Position numbers and translations under genes: made by a program | In this document: positions 17,791 through 26,455 of the stretch, piece after piece | How positions within the stretch are numbered: the first letter of the stretch is position 1 | How the letters are laid out: each line of letters begins with the position of its first letter | Assembly: GCA_015232355.1 (NCBI GenBank) | Contig: JADFZW010000042.1 | Span: forward strand, 1 to 34,770 | From: Oligoflexia bacterium | Lineage (GTDB): Bacteria; Bdellovibrionota; Bacteriovoracia; Bacteriovoracales; Bacteriovoracaceae | Length of the DNA: 34,770 nt | Direction of reading: 5' to 3' | The notes under the pieces: generated by a model | What the model was told of the DNA's origin: nothing | Database searches by the model: none | What the model saw: the letters and a program-made list of their open reading frames with translations, nothing else

Positions 17791-18191
17791 GGGATAAGTG
17801 CTTAACAATCTTTAAGAAAGGGGAATTATCGCTGGCGAAGATATAATTAATAATTATAATCTTTGCGGGAGGAAGGTCTGGACACCAGAGACGACCGTAG
17901 CGGGTAACGCCCGTCCATCGCGAGGTGAGGACAAGTGCAACAGAAAGAATGTACAGGTAAACAATGACTTGTTTAGCAATTAATTGTTTGTGCTGTAGTG
18001 AAATCAGGTAAACTCTACGGGGTGCAAACCCAAATAGGCCAACGATTAAATTTTTTAATCACCGTTTAGTCTCACGTAAGTTGGCGGGTAGGGTGCTTGA
18101 GGTTTACAGTAATGTAAATCCTAGATAAATGATAATTAAAAACAGAATCCGGCCTACGCCCTCTCTTAATTTTTAAGTAAGCACTTATCCC
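17791..18191 (+). ncRNA. rnpB: RNase P RNA, bacterial type A
   Basis: This is the catalytic RNA that trims the 5' leader of tRNA precursors. Conserved stretches appear in order: GGGAGGAAGGTCTGGAC (the P3/P4 start), GGTAACGCCCG, ACAAGTGCAACAGAAAG, a CAGGTAAAC segment, GTGAAATCAGGTAAACTC, GGTGCAAACCCAAATAGGCC, the J15-P18 region GGCGGGTAGGGTGCTTGAGG, CCTAGATAAATGA, and ACAGAATCCGGCCTACG, which closes P4. GGGATAAGTGCTTA at 17791-17804 pairs perfectly over 14 bases with 18178-18191, giving P1 and both ends of the RNA. Length is about 400 nt, as usual for type A. Several peripheral helices are AT-rich. It converges with the zinc-ribbon gene that ends nine bases later, and the long P1 stem may also serve as a transcription stop. 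Confidence 0.95.
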
Positions 18192-18199
18192 TCTCACAT

Positions 18200-18931
18200 T
18201 CACAGTAGTGACGATGGAATAAACATTCTTCCACAACCATAGCATGTCTTTATTTGAGTTCCCTTATCCAAAGCGATTTGCTCTTCTATGGGAACTTTAA
18301 TACTACAATGATTACAATACTGACCTTTACTATCTTGTCTTATAAAAGTTATTGGTGAATTAAAGCGATACTTTTTATTTAAGGCCATAAATGAATTTCG
18401 AAGTGATACTGGAAGTGCTGCCAATAAAAGATCTATTCTACTCTGATAATTTGAAATCTCCTTCTGTTCTATTGCCACATCTCTTTGAACCTCCTGGCCC
18501 AACTCCTCTATGGTTTTAGTCACTCCTTTTACAAAAGAGTTCGATTCATTAAGTTCAGTATCTCCTAACTCTAATTCGTTCATCAAGGATAGCACCTTCT
18601 CCTCTAATTCTTCTTTTTGAGAGGATAAACTTGCTGTCTCTTTTTCATAAGATCTTAATTCATGATCTGATTTAATCTTTAATGAATTTTTCCTGCTTTG
18701 CTTTTGCTTAATCTCTATACTCTCTAATTGACTCTCAAATTGCTTTAAACTAATCCTCTTTTCCTTTAAACTCTTTTCTAAAAGAGGAATCTTTTGTTCT
18801 TTGCTTTTCTTTTGCTCCGCCAGCAAATTTAGTCTCTTATTATGAGAGTTGATCTTCTCTAAATGCACTCCTATTTTGCTATCTAAACCAACCACCTCAA
18901 TCAAATTTTGATATAATTCAAAACTAATCAT
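18200..18931 (-). CDS. Coiled-coil C4 zinc-ribbon protein (CT398-like)
   Basis: The 243-residue cytoplasmic protein has a long antiparallel coiled coil (about residues 15-165) rich in Lys, Glu, Gln and Ser. A C-terminal zinc ribbon follows, with CNHC (near 208-211) and CYGC (near 231-234) as the four ligands. This is the layout of the Chlamydia CT398 and mycobacterial Rv2229c family, which has been proposed to act in transcription, secretion or RNA metabolism but has no settled function. In my recollection the family often sits beside rnpB in several phyla, and the same order is seen here. AAGGA lies about ten bases before the ATG. Confidence 0.85.
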   Translation of the reverse strand: MISFELYQNLIEVVGLDSKIGVHLEKINSHNKRLNLLAEQKKSKEQKIPLLEKSLKEKRISLKQFESQLESIEIKQKQSRKNSLKIKSDHELRSYEKETASLSSQKEELEEKVLSLMNELELGDTELNESNSFVKGVTKTIEELGQEVQRDVAIEQKEISNYQSRIDLLLAALPVSLRNSFMALNKKYRFNSPITFIRQDSKGQYCNHCSIKVPIEEQIALDKGTQIKTCYGCGRMFIPSSLL

Positions 18932-18948
18932 AAAAACAACATCCTTGC

Positions 18949-18979
18949 TCTATTAGCTCTATTAACTCTATTAATCCTC
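18949..18979. repeat. 9-bp tandem repeat (CTCTATTA-type)
   Basis: CTCTATTAG, CTCTATTAA and CTCTATTAAT run head to tail in the 125-base divergent gap between the zinc-ribbon gene and aroC. It is a short microsatellite and lies where both promoters must be. Confidence 0.7.
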
Positions 18980-19056
18980 TACCCATACTCACTAATTTAT
19001 ACTATAAACTTATATTCTTGAACGCCAACATAAAAAAACATAAGGTACTATTAAAA

Positions 19057-20031
19057 ATGAGAGGAAATTCTTTTGGAAAAATGTTGTCGATAACCTCTTT
19101 CGGAGAATCACATGGTCCAGCGATAGGAGTAGTTGTTGATGGAGTTCCATCTAATTTAAGTTTCTCATATGATGATCTCAGAGAGGAATTGAAAAAACGT
19201 GCTCCCGGAAGAATTGATGGAACATCAGAACGCAAAGAAGTAGATACGCCAGAGATACTCTCTGGTATTTTCGAAGGAAAGACTCTTGGCACTCCAATAG
19301 CTGTAATAATCAAAAATAATGATCAAAGAAGTGAAGACTATCATCACTTAAAAAACACCTTTCGCCCTGGTCATGCTGATGAAACAACAATGATTAAATA
19401 TGGCATTAGAGATCATAGAGGAGGAGGGCGAAGTAGTGGTAGAGAGACTATTGCCAGAGTTGTTGGTGGTTATTTTGCTTCTCTAATTATAAGAGATGTT
19501 TCAATTAAAGCGTATATTAAATCAATGGGTCCATTCAATATTAATAACAACACCAACGAAGATACAGATGCTATTTTAAATAATTCACTTGGTGATTACC
19601 ATTATCCAGATCAGAGTAAATGGGATGAAATCAAAGAGTATCTTCTTAAGCTCAAACAAAATGGTGAGAGTGTTGGCGGATCTGTTGGTGTTATCATTGA
19701 TAATCCACCTAAAGGATTAGGGGAACCAGTATTTGACAAATTAAAAGCAGATATTGCAAAAGCAATGTTATCTATCGGAGGTGCAACTGCAATCTCCTTT
19801 ACGCAAAATTTAACCAAAACAGCAGGCATTGCAGGTGGTATCTCCAATGGTGAAAGAATTTTATTTGAAGTTACCTTCAAAGCTCCAGCAACTACAGGAG
19901 AATCTGCACGCAAAGGACGCCATGATCCCACAATACTTGTTAGAGTTATTCTTGTAATTGAAAGCATGATTAAATTAGTTCTAGCAGATCACTACTTAAG
20001 GCAATTGGCATATGCAAATTTCAAAGCATAA
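19057..20031 (+). CDS. aroC: Chorismate synthase
   Basis: This enzyme makes chorismate from EPSP with reduced FMN, the last shikimate step. I start it at the ATG giving MRGNSFGKMLSITSFGESHG, because this is the family's usual N-terminus and AAGG lies 11 bases upstream. An upstream TTG would add 13 unneeded residues. Diagnostic blocks are FGESHGPAIG, RPGHADETTMIKYGIRDHRG, GGGRSSGRETIARVVGG (FMN and substrate binding) and ARKGRHDPTILVR. At 324 residues it is a little short for the family (350-390) but complete at both ends. It opens the aroC-aroB-aroA-glf-glycosyltransferase operon and overlaps aroB by 20 bases. Confidence 0.95.
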   Translation: MRGNSFGKMLSITSFGESHGPAIGVVVDGVPSNLSFSYDDLREELKKRAPGRIDGTSERKEVDTPEILSGIFEGKTLGTPIAVIIKNNDQRSEDYHHLKNTFRPGHADETTMIKYGIRDHRGGGRSSGRETIARVVGGYFASLIIRDVSIKAYIKSMGPFNINNNTNEDTDAILNNSLGDYHYPDQSKWDEIKEYLLKLKQNGESVGGSVGVIIDNPPKGLGEPVFDKLKADIAKAMLSIGGATAISFTQNLTKTAGIAGGISNGERILFEVTFKAPATTGESARKGRHDPTILVRVILVIESMIKLVLADHYLRQLAYANFKA

Positions 20032-21013
20032 AACAACAAAAACAATCATCATCATCAGCGATTCTTACGTCTGGAAAAAATATCAAAACTATATATTGAA
20101 AATGCTGAAAAAAAACAACTCAGTCGAAATTATTAAATGGATTGGCCCTCGAGGAGAAAAATTAAAGAGCATTAAAAATTATGAATTGGCCACAAATCAT
20201 ATTCTCTCCAGCTCACATGATATAAATAAAAACTCAACTCTAATTGCGATTGGTGGAGGAGCGGTTAGTGATTTTGCTGGTTTTATTGCATCTACCCTAC
20301 TTCGAGGAATAAAATGGACAATAATTCCTACAACTCTACTCTCAATGGTTGATGCTAGTATTGGAGGAAAAACCGCTCTAAATACGGCCGCCGGTAAAAA
20401 TTTGCTGGGAACATTTTATCCTCCAAGTAAAATAATTGTCGACTTACATTTCCTAAAATCACTTTCGATGCTCGATTACTACTCTGGATATGGTGAGATA
20501 ATCAAATATGCTTTTCTTAGTAGTAAAATAAATAAATTACTAAAGCGACTAGATAAGGTTCATGTTAACGAAAAAATAATTAATGAATGTATCGCCTATA
20601 AAAATAAAATTGTTAAACAAGATCCACGTGAAGAAAAAGGAATTCGTACAATCCTAAATTTTGGTCACACCTTTGGACATGCATTTGAAAAAGCATTTAA
20701 TCTTCCTCACGGAATTGCCGTTCTTTGGGGAATTGAATTTATTTTAAGACATTTTAGCAAAAATCAGAAATTACTCTCAACCTTTTACGATTTTACTACC
20801 AACATCGCTAACATCAAAATAGATCTCTACAAAAAGAAAGCAAATCCATCTTTAATTCTAAACTTCATTTGTAAAGATAAGAAAAGATCCTCCAGCACGC
20901 ATATTAAATTGGTAACTTTAGAAAAAATTGGTAAACCACGAGTAATAGAAGTAACCATCAATGATATTAGAAAAAAATTAATCAAAGAGTTTGGTCATGA
21001 ATACATTTGTTAA
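20012..21013 (+). CDS. aroB: 3-dehydroquinate synthase
   Basis: The 333-residue cytoplasmic enzyme cyclises DAHP to 3-dehydroquinate using NAD and a metal. It carries IAIGGGAVSDFAGFIAST (NAD site), PTTLLSMVDASIGGKTALN, GYGEIIKYAF with the metal-binding Glu, and NFGHTFGHAFEKAF with the metal His pair. AAGG ends ten bases before the ATG, inside the end of aroC, so translation is coupled. It is somewhat shorter than typical AroB (about 360), with the N-terminal region reduced. It overlaps the start of aroA by 17 bases. Confidence 0.95.
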   Translation: MQISKHKTTKTIIIISDSYVWKKYQNYILKMLKKNNSVEIIKWIGPRGEKLKSIKNYELATNHILSSSHDINKNSTLIAIGGGAVSDFAGFIASTLLRGIKWTIIPTTLLSMVDASIGGKTALNTAAGKNLLGTFYPPSKIIVDLHFLKSLSMLDYYSGYGEIIKYAFLSSKINKLLKRLDKVHVNEKIINECIAYKNKIVKQDPREEKGIRTILNFGHTFGHAFEKAFNLPHGIAVLWGIEFILRHFSKNQKLLSTFYDFTTNIANIKIDLYKKKANPSLILNFICKDKKRSSSTHIKLVTLEKIGKPRVIEVTINDIRKKLIKEFGHEYIC

Positions 21014-22316
21014 TGTTCCTGTTTATCCAATAAATAAAACTATTCGTGTACCATCTTCGAAATCACACAGTAACCGTCTACTTATTTTGTCGGCCATTCA
21101 TCCTTCAACTATTGTAATTGAAAATTATTCTCACTCTAGCGATGTACTTTCACTCATAAATTGTCTTCAAAAGATTGGTTTAAATATTGAGATTACTCCT
21201 ACAACTATTAGAGTTTCTGACCAATTTCCTCAAGTGGAAGAAAAACAATCAAATAAAAATGCAACTAATGCAACTAATGCAATCATAGAGTTAGATGCAG
21301 GAGATGGCGGAACTACAAATCGTTTTCTACTCCCACTCTTGGCCAGAGGCTGTCTTCGCTATAAAATTAAGGCCAGCAATCAAATGCTAAAGAGACCAAT
21401 GAGTGAGTTATTTAATATACTTAAAACATTTGCTGTTGATTTATCATCTCCTTCACTATCTTCTTCATCATCCATTTACCCAATAGAGATACAAGGACCA
21501 ATAAAACTAAATTCTAATTTAAAAATTGAAGTGGACTGCTCTCAGAGTACTCAGTTTCTTTCTGCATTGATGCTTGGACTTGCTGATCTTCCAATTGAGT
21601 TTAAAGCTAAAAATTTATCCACATCAATTCCATATCTAAATTTAACAAAAAAACTCATCGATAATTTTTTTCATTCCTGTGCGCAAGGAAATAATCATTA
21701 CAACCACTTTGTAGTTCCTGCAGATTTTAGCTCCATTGCCTATCCAGCAGCACTAGCGCTCATCTGTGGTGAATCAGTTACAATTGAAAATTGCACCTCT
21801 ACTGATTTTTTTGATTCCTTGCAAGCAGATGCTGAACTCTTTAACATCATCGATAAAATGTCGGGTGCGAAACAAAAACACTACACCTTTGATTCAAGCG
21901 GAATGCTTAAAATATTTAAACAAAGGAATGAACTTATCGGCCAAGAGATCGACTGTTCTAGTTTTCCAGATCTCGTTCCTACTCTGGCCTTCATCTGCAG
22001 TTACAGTAAAGGAGAATCCAAATTAAAAAATATAGGAAATTTAAAATTCAAAGAGAGTAACCGCATTGTAGAAATCGGTAGAGTTCTTAATTTATTTAAT
22101 ATAAAACATATTTATAATGAGTTAAAGGATGAGTTAATTATTGATGGTCATGGCGTACAACCTAAACGGCCCAGTTTGGATTTTATCTCACCAGCAGATC
22201 ATCGAATAGCAATGATGAGCTACCTCTTCATGAGAAAAAACTCAGGTGGAAGAATTTATAATTGCAACTGTGTTAACAAATCCTTTCCAGACTTTTTTAC
22301 TCAAATGGAGATTTAA
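20997..22316 (+). CDS. aroA: 3-phosphoshikimate 1-carboxyvinyltransferase (EPSP synthase)
   Basis: This enzyme joins PEP to shikimate-3-phosphate. The ATG at 20997 gives MNTFVNVPVYPINKTIRVPSSKSHSNR, and a TTG two codons earlier is less likely. Blocks: VPSSKSHSNRLLIL (substrate Lys/Ser/Arg), DAGDGGTTNRFLLPLLARG where most enzymes have GNAGTxxR, DCSQSTQFLSALMLG, DFSSIAYPAALALI, DCSSFPDLVPTLAFI and LKFKESNRI. The GNAGT loop binds PEP, so the GDGGT form is a mild departure worth noting. At 439 residues it is slightly long, explained by two low-complexity inserts: ATNATNA near residue 87 and SSPSLSSSSSIY near 155. It overlaps aroB and ends one base before the glf start. Confidence 0.95.
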   Translation: MNTFVNVPVYPINKTIRVPSSKSHSNRLLILSAIHPSTIVIENYSHSSDVLSLINCLQKIGLNIEITPTTIRVSDQFPQVEEKQSNKNATNATNAIIELDAGDGGTTNRFLLPLLARGCLRYKIKASNQMLKRPMSELFNILKTFAVDLSSPSLSSSSSIYPIEIQGPIKLNSNLKIEVDCSQSTQFLSALMLGLADLPIEFKAKNLSTSIPYLNLTKKLIDNFFHSCAQGNNHYNHFVVPADFSSIAYPAALALICGESVTIENCTSTDFFDSLQADAELFNIIDKMSGAKQKHYTFDSSGMLKIFKQRNELIGQEIDCSSFPDLVPTLAFICSYSKGESKLKNIGNLKFKESNRIVEIGRVLNLFNIKHIYNELKDELIIDGHGVQPKRPSLDFISPADHRIAMMSYLFMRKNSGGRIYNCNCVNKSFPDFFTQMEI

Positions 22317-22317
22317 A

Positions 22318-23466
22318 ATGGATTTAAGTGGACTAAAATACTTAGTTGTTGGTAGTGGAATTTGGGGATCAGTATTTGCTGAAAGAATTGCCACCTCTCT
22401 AAAAGAAAAAGTATTAGTTATTGATAAAAATAATTTTATTGGCGGTCACACTTACACTAAAATCCATCCCCTAACTGGAATTGAATGCCATCTCTTCGGC
22501 ACACACATCTTTCATACCAGTATCCAAATGGTGTGGGATTATATTTCAAAATTTACTGAACTTAATGATTATCAACATAAAGTTTTAATTCAATATAAAA
22601 ATCACGTCTACAGCATGCCCATCAACTTAGGCACTATTAATAACTTTTATCGCATAAACTTGCGCCCCTCTGAGGCAACAGCTTTTATCAACGAAGAGAT
22701 AAATAAATCTGGAATCAATTTTAATAATGTAAAAAATTTAGAAGAAAAAGCAATCTCTCTAATTGGTCGCCCTCTGTATGAAGCATTCATCAAGGGTTAC
22801 ACTCAAAAACAATGGGAAAAGGATCTTCGAGAACTTCCATCAGAGATAATTACCAGATTACCAGTTAGAAACAATTACAATGCAAATTATTTTAGTGATC
22901 TTCATCAAGGAGTTCCTAAGCAAGGTTACTTTAAATTATTCGAAAATATTTTAAAGCACGATAAGATTGATGTAGAACTTGGAGTAGATTATTTTGATAT
23001 TAAACATCTTATTCCTGCCGGCTGTACCGTCATCTACACTGGATCTGTTGATCAATTGTTCGATTATAAATTTGGACGACTCGAATGGCGAACAGTACGT
23101 TTTGAAGAAGAGATTTTTAATATCAAAGATTATCAAGGAACCTCCGTTTTAAATTATGGCGATCTAGAAATTCCATACACTAGAATACATGAGTTCAAAC
23201 ATCTTAATCCAGAACGTGATTACTATAATAAAGAACAAACTGTAATTTTTCGAGAGTACTCTAAAACTTATACAGAAGAGGATGAACCCTATTATCCAAT
23301 TAATACTCCAACTAATAATAATCTTCACAAATCATATATGGCAGAAGCAGAAAAAATACCTAAACTAATTATCGGTGGACGCTTAGGTCTCTACTCCTAT
23401 TGGGACTTAGATAAAGCAATAGAAAACTCACTCAACACCTTTGCCAATACATTACTTCCAAAATGA
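22318..23466 (+). CDS. glf: UDP-galactopyranose mutase
   Basis: This 382-residue flavoenzyme interconverts UDP-galactopyranose and UDP-galactofuranose, the donor for galactofuranose in surface glycans. The start at 22318 has a perfect GGAG seven bases upstream. Family blocks: YLVVGSGIWGSVFAERIA (FAD), GGHTYT, HLFGTHIFHTS, YSMPINLGTIN, KGYTQKQWEKDLRELP, YFSDLHQGVPKQGYF, YTGSVDQLFDYKFGRLEWR, NYGDLEIPYTRIHEFKH and GRLGLYSYWDLDKAI. The Arg, Tyr and Lys residues in these blocks are those that bind UDP-Gal. It is translationally linked to aroA (one-base gap) and to the glycosyltransferase (four-base overlap). Confidence 0.95.
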   Translation: MDLSGLKYLVVGSGIWGSVFAERIATSLKEKVLVIDKNNFIGGHTYTKIHPLTGIECHLFGTHIFHTSIQMVWDYISKFTELNDYQHKVLIQYKNHVYSMPINLGTINNFYRINLRPSEATAFINEEINKSGINFNNVKNLEEKAISLIGRPLYEAFIKGYTQKQWEKDLRELPSEIITRLPVRNNYNANYFSDLHQGVPKQGYFKLFENILKHDKIDVELGVDYFDIKHLIPAGCTVIYTGSVDQLFDYKFGRLEWRTVRFEEEIFNIKDYQGTSVLNYGDLEIPYTRIHEFKHLNPERDYYNKEQTVIFREYSKTYTEEDEPYYPINTPTNNNLHKSYMAEAEKIPKLIIGGRLGLYSYWDLDKAIENSLNTFANTLLPK

Positions 23467-24656
23467 GTAGTTTAAAGATTGACAAAAATATCAAAGAGAA
23501 CATCAAAGAGAATATCAAAGTTGTCCTCCTTCATGATTGGTTAACTGGTTTTAGAGGTGGAGAGCGAGTCTTTGAAGTCTTTTGTGAATTATTTCCTACA
23601 GCGCCCATCTACACTCTTATTTATGCTAAAGGAACTACCTCTGAAATTATCGAGAGCTCAAAAAGAAAAATCTATCCATCCATTTTAAATAAACTCCCCA
23701 ATGCTCCTAAGTATTATCGTAAATTATTACCACTATTTCCTCTAGTAGCTCAAAATATATCTCTCCCCGCAGACACTGACTTAATACTTAGTAGTTCACA
23801 TTGTGTGATCAAAGGTGTTCCTAAACCCAACCTTTATTGCAAACATATCTCATACATTCACAGTCCGATGAGATATATTTATGATCAATTCGATACCTAC
23901 TTTGGACCAGAAAGTGATGCCAGCACACTTCAAAAGTTGGTAGCACATATGATTCGCGGATATTTACAACGTTTTGATATCAACTCCAATAACAACGTTG
24001 ATATTATGATTGCCAACTCAACTTTCGTCCAAGAGCGCATCTCCACATTTTACAAAATGAATTCGCTGGTAATAAATCCATTCGTTGATACTAAAGATTT
24101 TAAATCCATTCAACAAAATAAAGATTACTCGAAAGAAGATTACTATGTAATGGTCACTGCTTTTGCTCCCAACAAGCGAGTTGATCTTGCAATCACCACC
24201 TTTAATAAACTAAAATGGAATTTGAAAATAGTTGGCGATGGCCAATTAGAAAATATGTTAAAAGAGTTAAACACTAATCCAAATACTAAATTTTTAGGAA
24301 ATGTTGAACGACAGGAGGTTGTCTCACTACTTGCAAATGCCAAAGCACTAATTTTTCCTGGTGTTGAAGATTTTGGAATTGTACCTCTAGAAGCATTGGC
24401 GGCCGGAACTCCAGTTATCGCCTATAAAAAGGGTGGCGTACTCGAGACTTTAAATGAAGATGTAGCTCTATTTTTTGAAGAAGCTACTGTAGAATCACTA
24501 ACAGCGGCCCTCGAACACTTTGAAACAAATTTAAAAGATAAGTTTGCAACCGAAGAGTCAAGAAATAAATTATTTGAACGGGCCCATCAATTCTCAAAAG
24601 AACGCTTCAAAGAAAAAATCATGGAACAAATTTCCTCGGATAAAATTGTTTACTAG
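23463..24656 (+). CDS. Glycosyltransferase family 4 (GT-B fold)
   Basis: The 397-residue cytosolic or peripheral membrane enzyme would add a sugar to a surface glycan. It starts HDWLTGFRGGERVFEVFCEL, the N-terminal pattern of GT4 mannosyl/galactosyl transferases, and carries SSSHCVIKGVPK, YIHSPMRYIYDQ, IANSTFVQERI, VTAFAPNKRVDLAI, LKIVGDGQLE, KFLGNVERQEVVSLLANAKALIF, and the acceptor/donor signature GVEDFGIVPLEALAAGTPVI with the E-x7-E pair. Donor and acceptor are unknown, but GDP-mannose (manC) or UDP-Galf (glf) are candidates by context. The N-terminus has a 15-base tandem giving IKENIKENIKV. Its ATG overlaps the glf stop, and the 3' end overlaps the convergent DTW gene by 38 bases. Confidence 0.92.
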   Translation: MSSLKIDKNIKENIKENIKVVLLHDWLTGFRGGERVFEVFCELFPTAPIYTLIYAKGTTSEIIESSKRKIYPSILNKLPNAPKYYRKLLPLFPLVAQNISLPADTDLILSSSHCVIKGVPKPNLYCKHISYIHSPMRYIYDQFDTYFGPESDASTLQKLVAHMIRGYLQRFDINSNNNVDIMIANSTFVQERISTFYKMNSLVINPFVDTKDFKSIQQNKDYSKEDYYVMVTAFAPNKRVDLAITTFNKLKWNLKIVGDGQLENMLKELNTNPNTKFLGNVERQEVVSLLANAKALIFPGVEDFGIVPLEALAAGTPVIAYKKGGVLETLNEDVALFFEEATVESLTAALEHFETNLKDKFATEESRNKLFERAHQFSKERFKEKIMEQISSDKIVY

Positions 24657-25344
24657 ACTTATCCAAAGGATATTTTAAATCCTCTTCTGCTATTCTACCG
24701 TTTACCCATAACGATCTTTCCACAAACTTATCAAAGAAACTAAATAGCTCTTCAATTTGCATTTGTACCGTCGAGTCACTTTCAAAATACTTTATTGCAA
24801 GTATAGTTGCCTCATATGTTGAAAGAAAGTTTTCTTTAGGTTGCTCTCTTAAACGATATGATGATTTCCGATCACTCTTTATTGCTATAAAAGGCGCTCC
24901 AGTGGCCAAATGAATTTTTTTGGCAATCCTCTTGGCATTAGTCCAATTTCCATCAGGAATAATTAAATCCGTAATTGTATCCGCAGCTGCATTTGTAGGC
25001 GCATCTGTGTCTGGGGAAACATTTGCTGATACATTCAGATAAACAGATGCCAGTGGAAATAGGATCGCTACATTCTTTTTTGATCCTTGAATCTTAGGTA
25101 ATTTTTCCCAAGATGTATGAATACTCTGATTTCCATCAGCAAAAGTATAAATCTCTTTATTTATAAGTAGCATCTCCAATATTCTTACAGTATTTGATAC
25201 AGTTTTCCACTCATTTGCATGTACTACAAAATGAAATTTTACTTTTGTATTTACTTGTATGCTCTTTGCTTGCTCACAAATGCAAAGTGGTTTGTGTAAA
25301 AAACAAATCGAACAACGATCAATTTTTGAATAAACATTTATCAC
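24619..25344 (-). CDS. DTW-domain tRNA aminocarboxypropyltransferase-like protein
   Basis: This 241-residue cytoplasmic protein has a DTW/TapT-type domain that transfers an aminocarboxypropyl group from SAM to a tRNA uridine. Seen: RCSICFLHKPLCICEQ (zinc-binding Cys cluster, near residues 8-24), FVVHANEWKTVSNTVRIL, LFPLASVYL, LIIPDGNWTNAKRIAKKI (the DGTW block, here DGNW), and YRLREQPKENFLSTYEATI. Between LFPLASVYL and LIIPDGNW lies a roughly 25-residue insert, NVSANVSPDTDAPTNAAAD, which is rich in Asp, Asn, Ala and Pro and not expected in the fold. The start is GTG with weak upstream purines. The function rests on the family and is not proven here. Confidence 0.85.
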   Translation of the reverse strand: MINVYSKIDRCSICFLHKPLCICEQAKSIQVNTKVKFHFVVHANEWKTVSNTVRILEMLLINKEIYTFADGNQSIHTSWEKLPKIQGSKKNVAILFPLASVYLNVSANVSPDTDAPTNAAADTITDLIIPDGNWTNAKRIAKKIHLATGAPFIAIKSDRKSSYRLREQPKENFLSTYEATILAIKYFESDSTVQMQIEELFSFFDKFVERSLWVNGRIAEEDLKYPLDKSSKQFYPRKFVP

Positions 25345-25360
25345 ACTTCATCTCTTTGAC

Positions 25361-26455
25361 TTAATTTTGACAAAATTCTGCCACTACTATTTCTGAAATA
25401 GCATTTGTAATACTATACTTACTTCTTGTTTTATCCTTTTGCCACTCAATAAATGTATCCTCATATTTATCTGCAATTGCGTCTATAACAGTAGGAAGAG
25501 AATTTTCAACAGATTCAATTTTGGAATTGCAACGATTTATTAACTTTAGAGTAAGAATTTCAGCAAAATGTGGATCTTGATTAAGATTTAATTTTGCCAC
25601 ATTCCAAGCATCCGATGATTTACAGGATTTTATATTTTCAATAAACATTATGGGCACTGAAGATAGTGTTTTCCCTATAATAGGTACTATATTTAAAACA
25701 CCTTCCCAGAACTTAAGTGACATTTTTTCCTTATATTCGGTATCTTTATCAGGAGGTTTTCTATCAAAAATTAGATTTTTGTCATTTAAATATTTTTGTA
25801 TCTGCTTTGTTATAACTTCTCTGTGATTTTTGTGGTTTTTATCTTTATTTACTTTATTCGATTTTGTGTTAAACAAAACAAAATTGCAATAATTGCCCCA
25901 ATATCTATTAAGATTTTCATATTCTGTTTTTATATTTTTAAAACTCTCATTTTTAATGGCAATAAAATTATTTATATTTCTAATAACTCTACTTTCTTCT
26001 GATTCATTATTAATGGCCGGAGGATTGTTTTCAGGAAGAAATGAATTAACTATTTCCAATCTAATACTATCTTTTTTACCCGCTAATCCAGGAAATTCGT
26101 CATAAATAGCAAAGATAACATGTAGTGCTCTTTTACGTGAATCATTTAATTTATCATCAAAATTATTAAAGTATTCTCTTAGAAATGATTCAAAATATTT
26201 ATCCAGAATCTCTTTGGTAAAAACTTTGCTTCTACTATCTCTTAGATAATCTGAATTCATGGAGCAAAATATTTTCTCAATATCAAATAGTTTTTTTTCT
26301 TTCATTGCTTTATCGAGTTGATTTTTTAGAACCATGTTCTCATTATCATTAGATGCAAATGCATCTGTAATGATCACTCTACTTATTGAAATTATCAATA
26401 AAAATAAAAATGTAATAACAAGAAAAGGCATGTGGGTTATAGTTTTATTTTTCAT
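25361..26455 (-). CDS. Exported protein of unknown function, 364 aa
   Basis: A signal peptide is clear: MKNKTITHMPFLVITFLFLLIISIS, with a likely cleavage at DAFA before SND. GAGAGG lies about six bases before the ATG. The mature protein is helical and highly charged, with a basic middle (NKVNKDKNHKNHREVITKQIQK near 210-231), a more hydrophobic segment FWEGVLNIVPIIGKTLSSVP near 263-282, and four to five cysteines. No family is recognised. The two segments I checked for a Dbl-homology pattern do not have CR1 or CR3. It is divergently placed 430 bases from the first RhoGEF gene, shares its AT-rich makeup, and may belong to the same accessory group of secreted factors. Confidence 0.65.
   Translation of the reverse strand: MKNKTITHMPFLVITFLFLLIISISRVIITDAFASNDNENMVLKNQLDKAMKEKKLFDIEKIFCSMNSDYLRDSRSKVFTKEILDKYFESFLREYFNNFDDKLNDSRKRALHVIFAIYDEFPGLAGKKDSIRLEIVNSFLPENNPPAINNESEESRVIRNINNFIAIKNESFKNIKTEYENLNRYWGNYCNFVLFNTKSNKVNKDKNHKNHREVITKQIQKYLNDKNLIFDRKPPDKDTEYKEKMSLKFWEGVLNIVPIIGKTLSSVPIMFIENIKSCKSSDAWNVAKLNLNQDPHFAEILTLKLINRCNSKIESVENSLPTVIDAIADKYEDTFIEWQKDKTRSKYSITNAISEIVVAEFCQN

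Noticed and set aside
19611..19967. Open frame of 118 codons antisense to aroC
   Set aside because: The aroC reading is certain, and this frame is its shadow.
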